A stretch of 64,000 nucleotides of DNA. Source: Endomychus coccineus (lineage: Eukaryota > Arthropoda > Insecta > Coleoptera > Endomychidae). Shown here piece after piece: positions 46,546 to 57,598 of the stretch. The stretch is from the NCBI GenBank assembly GCA_958510875.1, contig OY294068.1, positions 174,809,411-174,873,410 on the forward strand, given 5' to 3'. The notes beneath the pieces were generated by a model. It was not told the origin of the DNA. It did no database searches and saw only the letters and a program-made list of their open reading frames with translations. The translations under genes and the position numbers were made by a program. Position 1 is the first letter of the stretch, and each line of letters begins with the position of its first letter.

Positions 46546-47075
46546 ATGAATATCTTTATATTTCACTATTTAACAAATATTTGGAAATTCTTTTGGAAAA
46601 AGTTTTATTTGTACGCAAATCACATGACTCCACAGATTGCCGTTGTAAAAGGACAAGAAAATGTATTCAAATTATTAGTACCTTCCGAACGTACAGACTT
46701 CGTGTTTCTGTTCGTTTCGGCGACGTGGGCATTTTAATCGAAATTGGTGCGATAAGGACGCTTTGTTTAATACAACTAGTTTTAAGACATAATAAGTCTT
46801 CTGATGATGGTCGTGAGACCGAAACGTACGTAAAGACAAGAAAGTATAAAGCATAAGTGTTAATGCAACCTATTTCCCGAGAATTTATATTTAATATAAT
46901 GAATATCTTTATATTTCACTATTTAACAAATATTTGAAAATTCTGTTGAAAAAAGTTTTATTTATACGCAAATCACATGACTCCACAGATTGCCGTTGTA
47001 AAAGGACAAGAAAATGTATTCAAATTATTAGTACCTTCCGAACGTACAGACTTAGTTTTGATGTTATCTGACACT
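46546..47075 (+). repeat. 353-bp tandem repetition that includes a third hammerhead
   Basis: ATGAATATCTTTATATTTCA occurs at 46546 and 46899. The block CACATGACTCCACAGATTGC through CCTTCCGAACGTACAGACTT is likewise doubled. The copied unit spans part of the hammerhead repeat plus its 3' flank. Confidence 0.8.
46796..46837 (+). ncRNA. Hammerhead ribozyme, copy 3
   Basis: The 42-nt core is identical to copies 1 and 2, while the flanks differ by substitutions (for example ACAACTAG versus ACAATTAG just upstream, and TGCAACC versus TGTGACC downstream). Confidence 0.8.
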
Positions 47076-47700
47076 GCGGTATACAAAATTTTCTTAAAGA
47101 AGAAGGAAGCTGTTCCGAATTATCAATTCTTTCCAAACCTGCTGATTTAGTTTTGATCTTATCCGATAAGTATACATTACGTTCTTAAAGAAGGAGAACA
47201 TGTTTCAAATTAGGAGTTCTCTCCAAACTTAGTTTAGGTTTGAAAGTAATACATATATGACACTATAGTATACAATTAATAAAGAAGTTATATTATTAAT
47301 TGTCTTCAAGCCATTCATTTTTGATATTGTCTGATGAATGACTATAATATACACATGTTCTTAAAGAAGAAGAAAACTGTTTTCAAATTATCAGTTCTCT
47401 CCAAATCTACTGACTTAATTTTGATATGATCCGATAGATGACATTACAGTAGACACTGTTCCAAACGAAGAAGCAAACTGTTTCAAATTATTAGTTCTCT
47501 CCAAACCTGCTGACTTAGTTTTGATATTATCCGATAGATGACACTATAGTATACATTACGTTATTGAACGAGAGAGAAACATTTTTCAAATTAGGAGTTC
47601 TCTCTAAACCTACTTACTTAATTTTGATATTATCTGATAGATGATATTACAGTACACACTGTTCTAAACGAAGAAGAAAACTGTTTAAAAACAAAGTTAA
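47051..47700 (+). repeat. Minisatellite with units of about 95-105 bp
   Basis: The phrase (C/T)TTA(G/A)TTTTGAT...ATC(C/T)GA starts units at about 47051, 47146, 47414, 47515 and 47618. Each contains AAGAAG(G/A) and TCTCT(C/T)(C/T)AAACCT. The last unit of the 353-bp repeat (CCTTCCGAACGTACAGACTT) appears to be the first, diverged unit. The middle (47230-47330) is interrupted. Confidence 0.75.
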
Positions 47701-47704
47701 CAAT

Positions 47705-47855
47705 AATAAGTAATAATAATCATTGGCTATGATTGTTAATAGTCTTCTCACAAGAACTTATGATTCCTGAAACATATGGTATTATAGAAGCACTAAATAC
47801 CAATAACTACGACATGTCATGAATGCGATAAACTATTCTTGCGTAATTAACATTA
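47705..47855. other. No feature recognised
   Basis: Short AT-rich spacer between the minisatellite and the fold-back element. Confidence 0.4.
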
Positions 47856-47858
47856 TTC

Positions 47859-49159
47859 ATATTACTCCAGGCAAACTAGACGAAAAAAGCTCATTTTACA
47901 GACCTCTCTGTACGGCGGGATCTTTTGATAGAAAAGTGTGGGTTTTGACATCTAGAAACCAATTTCACTGACGCGAAGGCTGGCGCGGGGGTGCGTTGTG
48001 ATATATAGATATATATGTATATATATATGATTTATAGCCAATATCTCAAAAACAAATCAAAGTATCAAGAAAAGTTTCGAACAAAAGTTGTAGAAAATGA
48101 AAATTGCCACAAAAAATCATCTATAACATTTTTCGATTTTTCACGCGGTTTCCGCGTAAAATACGTTAAACCGCGTAAAATGCGTTAAACCCCGTTTAAC
48201 ATATATATTTCATGTTTCCTCGCTATGTTACCAAAAAACGTTATTATCTCGAAAATTAAGCATTTTCTTGAAAACCTAGAAAATGACACGTTTGGCGCTG
48301 ATATCGAAGTGAAAATTCTATGATTTTCCCAGAATTTCCCACAAATTTCCCTTTTTATACTTAGTTATATCAAAGAGCCTATTACATTTCTTCTTTAAGG
48401 CTTACTGCGAAATTAAAGACTAATTGTGAAAAATATGCCTAAATACGATTTTCCGATTTTCCGTGGAAAATCTGACTTTTCTAATAACGTTCGATTTGAA
48501 AGAAAATAAAAGTTGTTCAAAATGTATTTTCCTTCAAAATGAACGTTATTAGAAAAGTCAGATTTTCCACGGAAAATCAGAAAATCGTATTTAGGCATAT
48601 TTTTCGCAATTAGTCGTTAATTTGGCAGACAGTAAGTCTTAAAGAAAAACGTAATAGCTCGTTGATACATTCAGGGATATTATTAAGTATAAAACATAAA
48701 AATTGTGCAAAATTCTTGGAAAATCATGGAATTTTCACTTCGATATCAGCGTCAAATGTGTCATTTTCTGAGTTTTAAAGGAAATGCTTAATTTTCGAGA
48801 TAATAACGTTTTATTGGGTAACATACCAAGGAAATATGTACATATAAAACGCGGTTTAACGTATTTTATGCGAAAACCGCGCGGAAAATCGCAAAATGTC
48901 ATGAATGATTTTTGTGGCAATTCTTATTTTCTACAACTTTTGTTCGAAACTTTTTTCGATACATTGCTTAGTTTTTGAGATATTGGCTATACATCATATA
49001 TATACATATAAATATACCTATATATCACAACGCACCCCCGCGCCAGCCTCCGCGTCAGTGACATCAGTTTTTAGATGTCAAAACCTACAATTTTCTACCG
49101 TAAGACCCCCGCCGTACAGAGAGGTCTGTGGAAAATGTCTTATTTGCCTGGAGTAATAT
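47859..49159. mobile_element. 1.3-kb fold-back element (two arms of about 630 bp)
   Basis: It starts ATATTACTCCAGGCAA and ends TTGCCTGGAGTAATAT. Matching segments in inverted order include CCTCTCTGTACGGCGG (47913) with CCGCCGTACAGAGAGG (49110), GGCTGGCGCGGGGGTGCGTT (47979) with AACGCACCCCCGCGCCAGCC (49028) and the inner CGATTTTCCGATTTTCCGTG with its mirror. The centre is near 48509 with almost no loop. No coding frame is convincing; those seen are mirrored shadows of each other. Arms differ by small changes, so this is an old element and not an assembly fold. Confidence 0.85.
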
Positions 49160-49870
49160 GACAAGCTTTTGATACCTTCTATCGCCAGAGGATATTATAC
49201 ATATTGGAATCTGAAAAACAATTATACCAACACTGTCTGGTCAGTTACGTGGCACAAAAAAATTACAACGATTTCCGTAGATTGTGGATGTGGATTTACG
49301 TATTTTCCTGGTATATGTTGAAAATATCAATAAGGTAGAAATTGGATTAGCTACATAATTCTTTAGTACGGCATCGTATCGAAAACGCTCAGCAATTCAT
49401 AAATAACTACAATATATTCAAATATTTCTCTTTAGAAATATATCATACATTGTAAGTTAATACATTACATAATTACTGAAATTGTAATGTTTGACTCGGT
49501 AACCGCATAGGAAGTTGATTTATATCATTTATATCTATTTTTACCCACTCTAAAAACAAATTCCAAAAGATATTCTAATCGTTCACGAACGCACAAACCT
49601 ACCCATGAAGTAGGAATATACCCTACAATTGGCTGATAAATTCTACTCAACTCAGACACAACTTTATCATCTATTGGGAAATGTTGTTAAATTAACAAGC
49701 CACAAAGTCCCATTCAAAATCAAACGTAAATTACCACGCTGGATATTTTTCAAAATTGAATTTGAAAAGAAATTATGCTCTTTCGTCACATTATACACCA
49801 TTGCCAATATCCGTAAGCAGCTCATTGCACAATTATTAATTTTTGAAAAATGTTAGACGAATCTATAATT
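49160..49870. other. No gene recognised
   Basis: AT-rich. The frame at 49629-49856 resembles no family. Confidence 0.35.
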
Positions 49871-49871
49871 A

Positions 49872-50305
49872 GTTTTTAAGGTTATTTTGAGGTAATCAAT
49901 AGGCTCGTATGAAGCTTTTTATTGAAACACGAAATACTTCTACGTCAATGTATTGATTGAAAATTTAACACGCAAGTAATTTTATGAATGTACTGGAGGG
50001 AGCTTTCATCGCTATTATTATAAAAGGTCACTGTAATTTTATACCTAGAAGAATGTAATAACGACAAACTAATTCTTGTAAGCGTTAATAGTTAATATAA
50101 CCGTATCCAATGCTAATTGGTCTTATATTTTCAGCAAATACTTTCTCTAGTGAATTCAGAAATAATTCGAGGGTGGGTATAGAATATGACCATGGATCGT
50201 ATTGTGATATGATCCATTAATTTGAAAGAAAATTACGTGAAACATTCTCCACGTTTCACCTAATAATATTCGAGCTTTCATTTATTGCACCTAATCAAAA
50301 CGAGA
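49872..50305 (-). repeat. Repeat unit B (second copy, inverted)
   Basis: Reverse complement of 44259-44722 from GTTTTTAAGGTTATTTTGAG to ACCTAATCAAAACGAGA, well over 90% by eye. A or A' sequence does not flank it, so B moved or was copied alone. Confidence 0.85.
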
Positions 50306-50639
50306 ATGTGGCTTAATTCAAGTGCTTATTTCAAGAATTCACATGATTTTTTGAATTTACTACAATTCATTCAGCACAATTTGTTTGACACGACATTTTC
50401 ATTAAATTGGCTTCATAATTTTCTTCGAGATGAGTGTTGAAAGGAACTGTTATGTGTGCAATGATTTACACCAGGGTCACCAAAACTTTTTAAACCAAGA
50501 GTCATACTCGCTACGCCATACCGTCGTAATATTTGGAAATTTTTCTAAAACAAAAATATTCGTTGAACTGCTTCACATGAACTATCAAAATGTCCCAAAG
50601 AATAAAGTCATAGAATAGATCGTGACGTCACATTAATGA

Positions 50640-51010
50640 TGTCACTTGAATTTTTGAATTTGACTATACATTCACGATCTCCTACACCAAAAAGCACCAT
50701 ATACCAATTTTGAATAAAATCGGATCATAATCACAAAACTTGTCTGCCATCTTAGCCGCCATCTTGAATTTTTCTATGTTAACTATAAAATCGTGATCTT
50801 CGACCCCACAAACCCCCTTATACCAATTTTGAATAGATTCGAACCATAATCACAAAACTCGTTCTTGCTTTTAGCCGCCTTCTTTAATTTCTTAATTTAG
50901 ACTAAGAAATCATGATCTCCGACTCCAAAGACCTCCATATACCAATTTTGAAGAGAATCGGACCTTAATCACAAAACTCGTTCGGTATCTTGGTGCGGCC
51001 ATCTTGTTTT
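50640..51010. repeat. Tandem repeat, three units of about 118 bp
   Basis: ATATACCAATTTTGAA (or TTATACC...) occurs at about 50700, 50818 and 50937. Each unit also has AATCACAAAACT(T/C)GT, GCC(G/A)(C/T)(C/T)AT/CTTC and AT(C/G)(A/G)TGATCT. Strongly diverged units. Confidence 0.75.
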
Positions 51011-51014
51011 TTGT

Positions 51015-51555
51015 CTTAGAAACATCCCATGACACATTGTCACCCGAATGATGAAAGCCCTGTTCTGTATTGTCACCTAATGTGATGCTGACTTTCGAAA
51101 TACATATAACCTTGATTTATATTGATACTTGCAAGAACTATCAAAATTTGCCAGAGAGTAAAGACATAACATAGACAATGACGTCATATCGATGACGTCA
51201 CTTGACTCTTAAAATAATAATTTCGGGTTAAATATATGCGTGTCATATATATTTATAACCGGAAAGACACGGTTGTCCTTATGATTCGATAAAACACCAT
51301 AGTTCCGTTCGAAAAAATGAAGGATGTCCAAAATACCACTGGAAACGGCTCTACCTCTCCCAAAAACAACGCAGTTCCTATTTTTTTACCCCTTTAAAGC
51401 GATCTTCAAAATTTTAAATCTATACGACCAATAGGAACGGCGCAATCGCCTCCACAGTGAATACAATGACATCAAAAATATAGTCTAGATCGATTCGGAG
51501 ATGCTAAAAACGGATATATCCGCGAGAATCTGGAAAAATTTTTTGAACCGATTTC
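51015..51555. other. No gene recognised
   Basis: Mixed composition; GATGACGTCACTTGA near 51193 echoes GATGTCACTTGA at 50638, so the tandem repeat family may once have reached here. Confidence 0.3.
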
Positions 51556-51620
51556 GATAGCGAATTATGAAGATAACTTAGATAATTTAACATAGGATTA
51601 TAAAGATGAATAAACATTGA

Positions 51621-51693
51621 ACCATAGGCGAGATTCGAACTCACAATTCTGGATGTCTAGTCCAGCGTGCTGAAACTACTTTGGTCCCGTCAG
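51621..51693 (-). mobile_element. tRNA-derived SINE head, unit 1
   Basis: Minus strand: an A-box-like start, anticodon arm CTGGA-CTAGACA-TCCAG, and the B box GAGTTCGAATCTCGCC. The region between is damaged (AGTAGTTTCAGCACGC). Confidence 0.65.
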
Positions 51694-52082
51694 ACTTATA
51701 TTTTTGTAAATATGAACCTACAAAAGGATAGTAGATCATTGATGAACACAATGCGATTCGATGCTCCGCTATAGATCAACTATTCACTCACATTCATCTA
51801 GAGTTCAATCGTTTTAAATTGAGGAGTGTATCTATGAGTATTGCTATGGTTGGCAATTACTCTGACAGTACTCATTCAATGACAGCATCCCGGTTCTTAT
51901 ATATTTCAATAGAACTGATTAAGAATTGTTTTGGGTAAGTATCAATAAGTTTAAGGCTCCTTTGCCTAATTGGCCACAATTTCGTGCAAGTACCTACATT
52001 AAGAGATATAGAATTAAATCTTCTGAATTATGAAGATAACTTAGATAATTTAACATAGGATTATAAAGATGAATAAACATTG

Positions 52083-52162
52083 AACCATAGGCGGGATTCG
52101 AACCCAAAATTCTGGATGTCTAGTCCAGCGTGCTTACCAATAACACTACTTTGGTCCAGTCA
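52083..52162 (-). mobile_element. tRNA-derived SINE head, unit 2 (best preserved)
   Basis: Minus strand: AGTGTTATTGGTAAGCACGC (A box region), anticodon arm CTGGA-CTAGACA-TCCAG, and GGGTTCGAATCCCGCC, a perfect B box and T arm. These are the internal promoter elements of RNA polymerase III. The acceptor stem does not close, so it is a SINE head and not a functional tRNA. Confidence 0.75.
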
Positions 52163-52754
52163 GTCTTATATTTTTGTGAATATAAACCTATGAAAGTATA
52201 GTAGATCATTGCTGAACACAATGAGATTCGATGCTCCGCTATAGATCAACTATTCACGCACATTCATCTAGAGTTCAATCGTTTTAAATTGAGGAGTGTA
52301 TCTATGAGTATTGCTATGGTTGGCAATTACTCTGACAGTTTAAGGATTCTTTGCCTAATTGGCCACAATTTCGTATAAGTACCTACATTGAGAGATATTG
52401 AATTAAATTTTCTGTATCATGAATCTAACTTAGATAATTGAACATAGGATTATGAAGATGAATAAACGTAAAACTGGATGTCTATTCCAGCGTATTAACC
52501 AATTACACCACTTTGGTCCCGTCAGAGTCCTATATTTTTGTAAATATAAACCTCTGATAGGATAATTATTTTGATTGCATCAAGAAATGTATTACTTCAC
52601 AAGATTTTTGGGTCTTTGACATAAAGGAACAATGTTATATGTCTTTGCTCACGTTTCGCTTCTTCAGAGCTAAAATAATTAATGAAAATCACATCTCAAC
52701 ATTCCAAGAAAACGTTCACAAACCAGGCGTGATTAATCGTACATATTACGTGTA

Positions 52755-53320
52755 ATCCAGGCTGTGAACCGGGATCTTATCTATAATAAAAAAAAACATG
52801 CAAGTTCGAATCAAAATATTTTTTTTGCATTAGCTTCAGGAGGTTCTCAGGATCATTCATACACCTTAAAACCTCTTGTGAACCCCAACCCCACTTTTTG
52901 GGGGTGAAAATGGCCCGAAATCTCCCCCAAATTTGCAACATGCCAAGTCTTGAATTGTATTTTCTACATACTGAATACGATTCCGAAGCCAGATTTACTT
53001 TAAATTCATCGTTGGGGTGGTGAAATCGACAAAATTGGCCTATTTTGCACCCCTAATATGTTATTTTGCAATTAACATGTTTTCGTCATTTCGAGGTTTT
53101 TTGGGTCGCTGAACACGAATCCGAAGCCAGATTTAATTGCAATCCATCGTTGGGGTGGTAAAATCGACAAAATTGGCCATTTTCGCCCCCAATGGGTGGG
53201 GTTGGGGTTCCCAATAGATTTTAAGGTGTATGAATGATCCTGAGAACCTACTGAAGCTAATGCAGAAAAAAATGTTTTGATTCGAACATGTTTTTTTTTT
53301 CCGGTTCATAGCCTGGACTA
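52755..53320. mobile_element. Inverted-repeat element with an internal tandem duplication
   Basis: The left end TCCAGGCTGTGAACCGGG mirrors the right CCGGTTCATAGCCTGGA. The arms continue for about 150 bp (CAGGATCATTCATACACCTT versus AAGGTGTATGAATGATCCTG). The centre holds two copies of a 135-bp unit (CCGAAGCCAGATTTA ... CATCGTTGGGGTGGT(G/A)AAAT). No coding sequence recognised. Confidence 0.75.
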
Positions 53321-53565
53321 GTGGTCCATTTTTATGGGCACTGTGGTAATGCAGCGTTGAAATGTTTAGACTGGTCCTCTGACGACTATCATTCGAGTGT
53401 GAATAAAACTCATCAGTCATGATAATTATAAAAATGTGGACAAAAAAAGACATTACAAATAAAAAATATATACAATCAATTAGTTTTAAGCAACTATTGA
53501 TTTGGTGTATAAACTATTCAAACAAAACTCTAAGAGGATAGTAGATCATCGATGAACACAATGAC

Positions 53566-53640
53566 GGGACCAAAGTGGTGTAATTGGTTAACACGCTGGA
53601 CTGGACATCCAGAATGTTTGAAGACCCCTGGTTTAAACAG
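53566..53640 (+). mobile_element. tRNA-derived SINE head, unit 4 (plus strand)
   Basis: AAAGTGGTGTAATTGGTTAA gives an A box, followed by CTGGA-CTGGACA-TCCAG and a decayed B box (GTTTGAAGACCCC). It is in the opposite orientation to the array at 51.6-52.5 kb and is preceded by the same TAGTAGATCATCGATGAACA flank. Confidence 0.65.
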
Positions 53641-53644
53641 TGTT

Positions 53645-54390
53645 ATAATTCAAACTACACAGTTATCCGTTTGAAGAAACGTAGAAAGCTACTAACAGCC
53701 ATAATAAACGTCGGCAGAGATTCTGTACCGGGCTATTACATCTATATATCACCTAATAGCTGTCTAATAAAGCAAAATATATCAATTGGCGTGTCGGTTA
53801 CATTCAATTAATTAAATAGCATACAAATTTATTAATCTTCCGGGTGGCGTTTTCGGGCCCAACTTCCCTGGAGAACAATTCTGAAACTTATTAGAGTTTG
53901 TGAAAGCCTTGCAAAGCCGTAATTCTGTCAATCCATAATTAAACTGTTCACTCGGCTGGATAATCCAATTTAATAATTGTTAGTAAAGGTCGTTAGCGTT
54001 ATCACTGGAATTAATTATTAACTATTCGTTATATTAGATGGCAGTATCCAGGTTTATTCATGATGCAAAGTATTATAATTAATCGATATGATAATTTTTG
54101 GCAAATACCGGATAATTAATTAGCAAATTCGACAAGGCTGCTAAAAAGGGTTTCGAGATCGTTCTATACATAATGAAGGAATGTTTACGATAGATTCGCG
54201 ATATACAAAAATGAAGGGCGAAGCTGCGTTATAAAAGGTATTATGACTTTGAGTCACGTGGTAACGTACGATAACGATTTTTGAGTTTAAATTCATTTAT
54301 TCAAGCTTATGTACATTCAAGCAAGATATATCTTATTCTTTAACGATAATAATAACTAAGACACATTTTAACAATGGTATTAGATTCAAG
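53645..54390. other. No gene recognised
   Basis: AT-rich with short frames. The frame 53584-53811 begins inside the SINE head and is chance. Confidence 0.35.
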
Positions 54391-54394
54391 AGAA

Positions 54395-54830
54395 ACTATA
54401 GATAAGAAATAGTCACCCATATCCACTAAAAATACTATTGAAGTACTGAGGACCTTTCGACCAAGTAGCCGTCATCAGGATGAGCAGAATCAACGTCGGC
54501 CATTGCTCCCGGAGAAAAACAGACTACTGACAAAGTACCTGAGTTATTTCGTGAAGCAATGGTTAGATAACAGCAAAGTTCCAATTGAAATGTGTTTTAG
54601 AACAAGACTTTATCCCCAACTGAGGGTAATCTCTTATTTGCGGTATTATCCCCAAATAATATTTAAACAGGCACATTTTTATTCATAATTTAGTTTACTC
54701 TGAAGATGGCTACTTGGATGCTGAAAGGTCTTCAGTACTTTTAGTATTTTTAGTGGATAAGGGTGATTATTTCTTATTTATAGTGTTTTAGGATATTCAC
54801 AGTTTGAACTCTTTTATAGTTCAAGAAAAA
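54395..54830. mobile_element. Inverted pair of the 9.4-kb repeat family
   Basis: Left part 54395-54480 (AGTACTGAGGACCTTTCGAC) and right part 54700-54830 (CTGAAAGGTCTTCAGTACTT, then ATAGTGTTTTAGGATATTCA) are inverted relative to each other, 220 bp apart. Both keep CTGA(T/A)GA and GAAAGGTC, so a hammerhead-like core is visible in each. Their stem I partners have diverged, so the cores are probably inactive. Confidence 0.5.
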
Positions 54831-54834
54831 CTGT

Positions 54835-55340
54835 TAATATGGCCTTGGCCTATATAAATGTTATATATCTGAATTGGAAGGTTCAGTAAAATCCATTGGA
54901 AGCATAAGACATGTATAAGTTCATAATCAAAATTTAATTATCTCTGATTTGCACTATTTCACACTATATGCATGAAATTCTCAGAGCAGAAGACAAAGAA
55001 CTCAACACTCAACACTGGAGTTCTTTACCATGACATAGACAGTCCAAAATCCTCCTAGATAAATTTAGAAAACGGGATGTATTGGAAAGCAAAAGGGAAA
55101 CCTAGACGAACATAAAAATCAGAACATTGCAAAATCACCGGCCATATGAGGAAAATCGAACTAGTTAATGATGCACTTGTAACATCTGCAGGAAACCAGA
55201 TGAAACACCGATGCATTTGATCAGTCCACTGGACGTCTGGGAGTGGCTATGTCTGTCTTCGGGGAGCTAAGTCTAACAAGTAACGTGCTCTCCATGAGTC
55301 TCGAGTCTAGTAACCCCATTACAAAATGACCTTTGCGAAT
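54835..55340. other. No gene recognised
   Basis: Mixed composition, short frames only. Confidence 0.35.
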
Positions 55341-55344
55341 TGGT

Positions 55345-55445
55345 GGGTATGCACTGCACCACATGGCTCGGTGTCGGTGCTTCCTATCTCGGGTTTCTGG
55401 TTAATGGATTCGGGGCCGGGGTGAAGATATGTCCTAGGCCAAATT
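55345..55445 (+). repeat. Leader-like repeat shared with 11.5 kb
   Basis: GCACCACATGGCTCGGTGTC, GGGTTTCTGGTTAATGGATT and CGGGGCCGGGGTGA correspond to the minus strand at 11456-11560. It lies right before the gag relic, which suggests a BEL/Pao leader. Confidence 0.5.
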
Positions 55446-55486
55446 TGAATGTGAACGACGGTTACTCATAACTGTTTACAGGTAAC

Positions 55487-56165
55487 ATGAGGAAACACAG
55501 TGAAAGGAGCCAGGTGGAGGACATCCTCCAGCTCCTTTCTGAAAGACGTATGCTTCTTCTTGAACAAGTTGAAACAATCAAAGATGATTTCTTCAAACAT
55601 GACATTATCGTAATCATTACATCTCCTGAGGAAGAATTTGATGTCGAAGACAAAATCAGGCATGTTTTCGAGGATAATTATTATCCAACCAAGGCAATTT
55701 ATTGCAGTTTATTCACTGCAGTACCTAATATTCCTTCAAATACTACCACATCGGCACAAGAGAACACTGTAGTGGCAAAAATAAATTCACGTAGTTTTTC
55801 CGGAGACAGTGAATTCAAAATTCAATCTTGCAAAGATATTTTTGATGCAGTAATTCATGATAACAAGACATTTTAACAAGTCAACCTTTCTCGTTTGTTC
55901 AAAAATGACCTAAAACTACTAACAATTATTTGATTGCATATGAGACCCTCACAAAAATATATCTCCAGCCTAGAGTCATTGCTGCCACTAATTGGTCTGC
56001 AATTGAAAATAGTCCCAAATAAACAAATGATAATCCACAGGATCTGCGCAATTCACTTGATACATTTTCAGATAATTTAGCCGCGTTGAAAAATCTCAGT
56101 TTACCCATAGATCGTTGGAATTTTATCTTAGTTCAAATGATCCCCAAACTCATCGATATTTCTGT
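55487..56165 (+). pseudogene. BEL/Pao-type retrotransposon gag relic
   Basis: The frame opens with MRKHSERSQVEDILQLL and ERRMLLLEQVETIKDDFF and continues to FEDNYYPTKAIY, then breaks after DNKTF. In a later frame DTFSDNLAALKNLSLPIDRW and NFILVQMIPKLID appear. These are the pattern of the gag coil and the middle section of BEL/Pao gag (a region of the form ALxxLxLPxDxWDF). No protease, RT or integrase is found downstream. The assignment is by pattern and is moderate in strength. Confidence 0.5.
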
Positions 56166-56169
56166 TGGA

Positions 56170-57560
56170 AGAGGGGTGGGCCACTGAGAGGGGAGGCAAG
56201 GGATCCCATAAATCTAATCGTGTTCACTGAACGGGAAGGCGACAGTTTCAAATTTCGAAGTTATCATAGACATGCTCCTCTGTAGAAACCAATACTTCGG
56301 ACATACGACTCGACAGTGGAAGAAATTACACCATTGGAACCGGGAAAAATCCGAATCTTTCAGGAGGATCTGAATCTCCGTCACACTGTAACACAGTACC
56401 GAGAAGTGTTCTTGATATTGTTGGAATGTGGATTTATTTTATGGAATTCTTCCATTGCTATAATTAAAATTGGTGAATGCGCCATGCAAAATTTGAATTA
56501 TTCACATTCTAGTGACCATGTGATGATGTAAATGAAGATTTTGAATTGAAAATAACCAAGGAAATTGAGTGGTTCCGCCATGGTAGACATGGCTTTTGCT
56601 AATATCACATTTGTATGTCTTAAGAAGTAGTTTTTTTTCAAATTCTAGTTATCTAACGCAACAAATTAACCTTATTCGCAATCTCTAAAGAAGAAACTCC
56701 AATAGATGTGTTTATAATATTTGTTCATTATTCATCTTTGTCCTTGATCTCATTACACGTTAAAGAATTTACTCAATTAGCGTAAATCAGTCTATCGAGG
56801 AATGCTCATCATTTTCACCGCAGGCTTTAATTTTGACGTATTCTAGTAAGCAACTTGTAGTATAATAGTACAACAAATTGCTTAGAAACTGACGATGTTA
56901 ATATTTGAAAAATTGGGAGGGTCAAGATATGTTTTCAACGTTCATTGCTTCGGCCTTGGGAATCACACGTACACGTATAACAGAAGTTAATTTATCGTAT
57001 TATCAAGATTGTCCAATGTAAACATGCTATGAGATAGAAAGACTGCTTGCTCTCACAAACATCTCAATGTTGTCTGCGTTTCAACTTCTTGGGATGTAAA
57101 GATATAGAACGAGAGAAAATCTACTAATTTCTCCTTACTCAAATGAAAAATAAACTACTGAATGCTGGAATAAAACATAAAATTTACACTTGACAATTAT
57201 AAAAAAAAGTAACTATAGTTACGCTAAAACCTTCAAACAAGTATTACACAGTACTTCACAATATTTTTTCAATAAACTATAGTAACAGTTATTTATTAAA
57301 ATAGTACAAATCAATCTTTTAACAGTTATTCCATTTAAGATTGACAATAATTTTAGGACACAGTGGTATCTTCAGAATAAGCTATGAATTGAATGAACCC
57401 AAGATGTAATCTCTTGAATAGCATGTGATTAGAATCACTTTTCAGAAGATTTGTTGTCAAAACTATTATTAATTGATGAATAATAAATATCTATTAGTTC
57501 ATTCAAAATTACTTTTCTATTGTGGTGAACCTGTTTCGAATATGATATCCTTAATATTTT
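56170..57560. other. No gene recognised
   Basis: AT-rich. The frame at 56316-56531 resembles nothing. Confidence 0.35.
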
Positions 57561-57598
57561 TTTATTTTTTTTATATTTCAACTTCATGAGAGGGAAAT

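Larger units (their letters stand above)
51562..52560. repeat. Tandem array of a unit carrying a tRNA-like SINE head (2 full units, 1 partial)
   Basis: GAATTATGAAGATAACTTAG starts units at 51562 and 52025 (period 463). A third, shorter unit follows from about 52417. Each holds an inverted tRNA-like head, then ATATTTTTGT(A/G)AATAT and, in the first two, GATTCGATGCTCCGCTATAG. The array, not a single insertion, was amplified. Confidence 0.8.

Noticed and set aside
46581..46856. 91-codon frame across a hammerhead
   Set aside because: It runs through tandem repeat and ribozyme sequence; no protein resemblance.
48784..48978. Frames inside the fold-back element on both strands
   Set aside because: They are mirror images caused by the palindrome.
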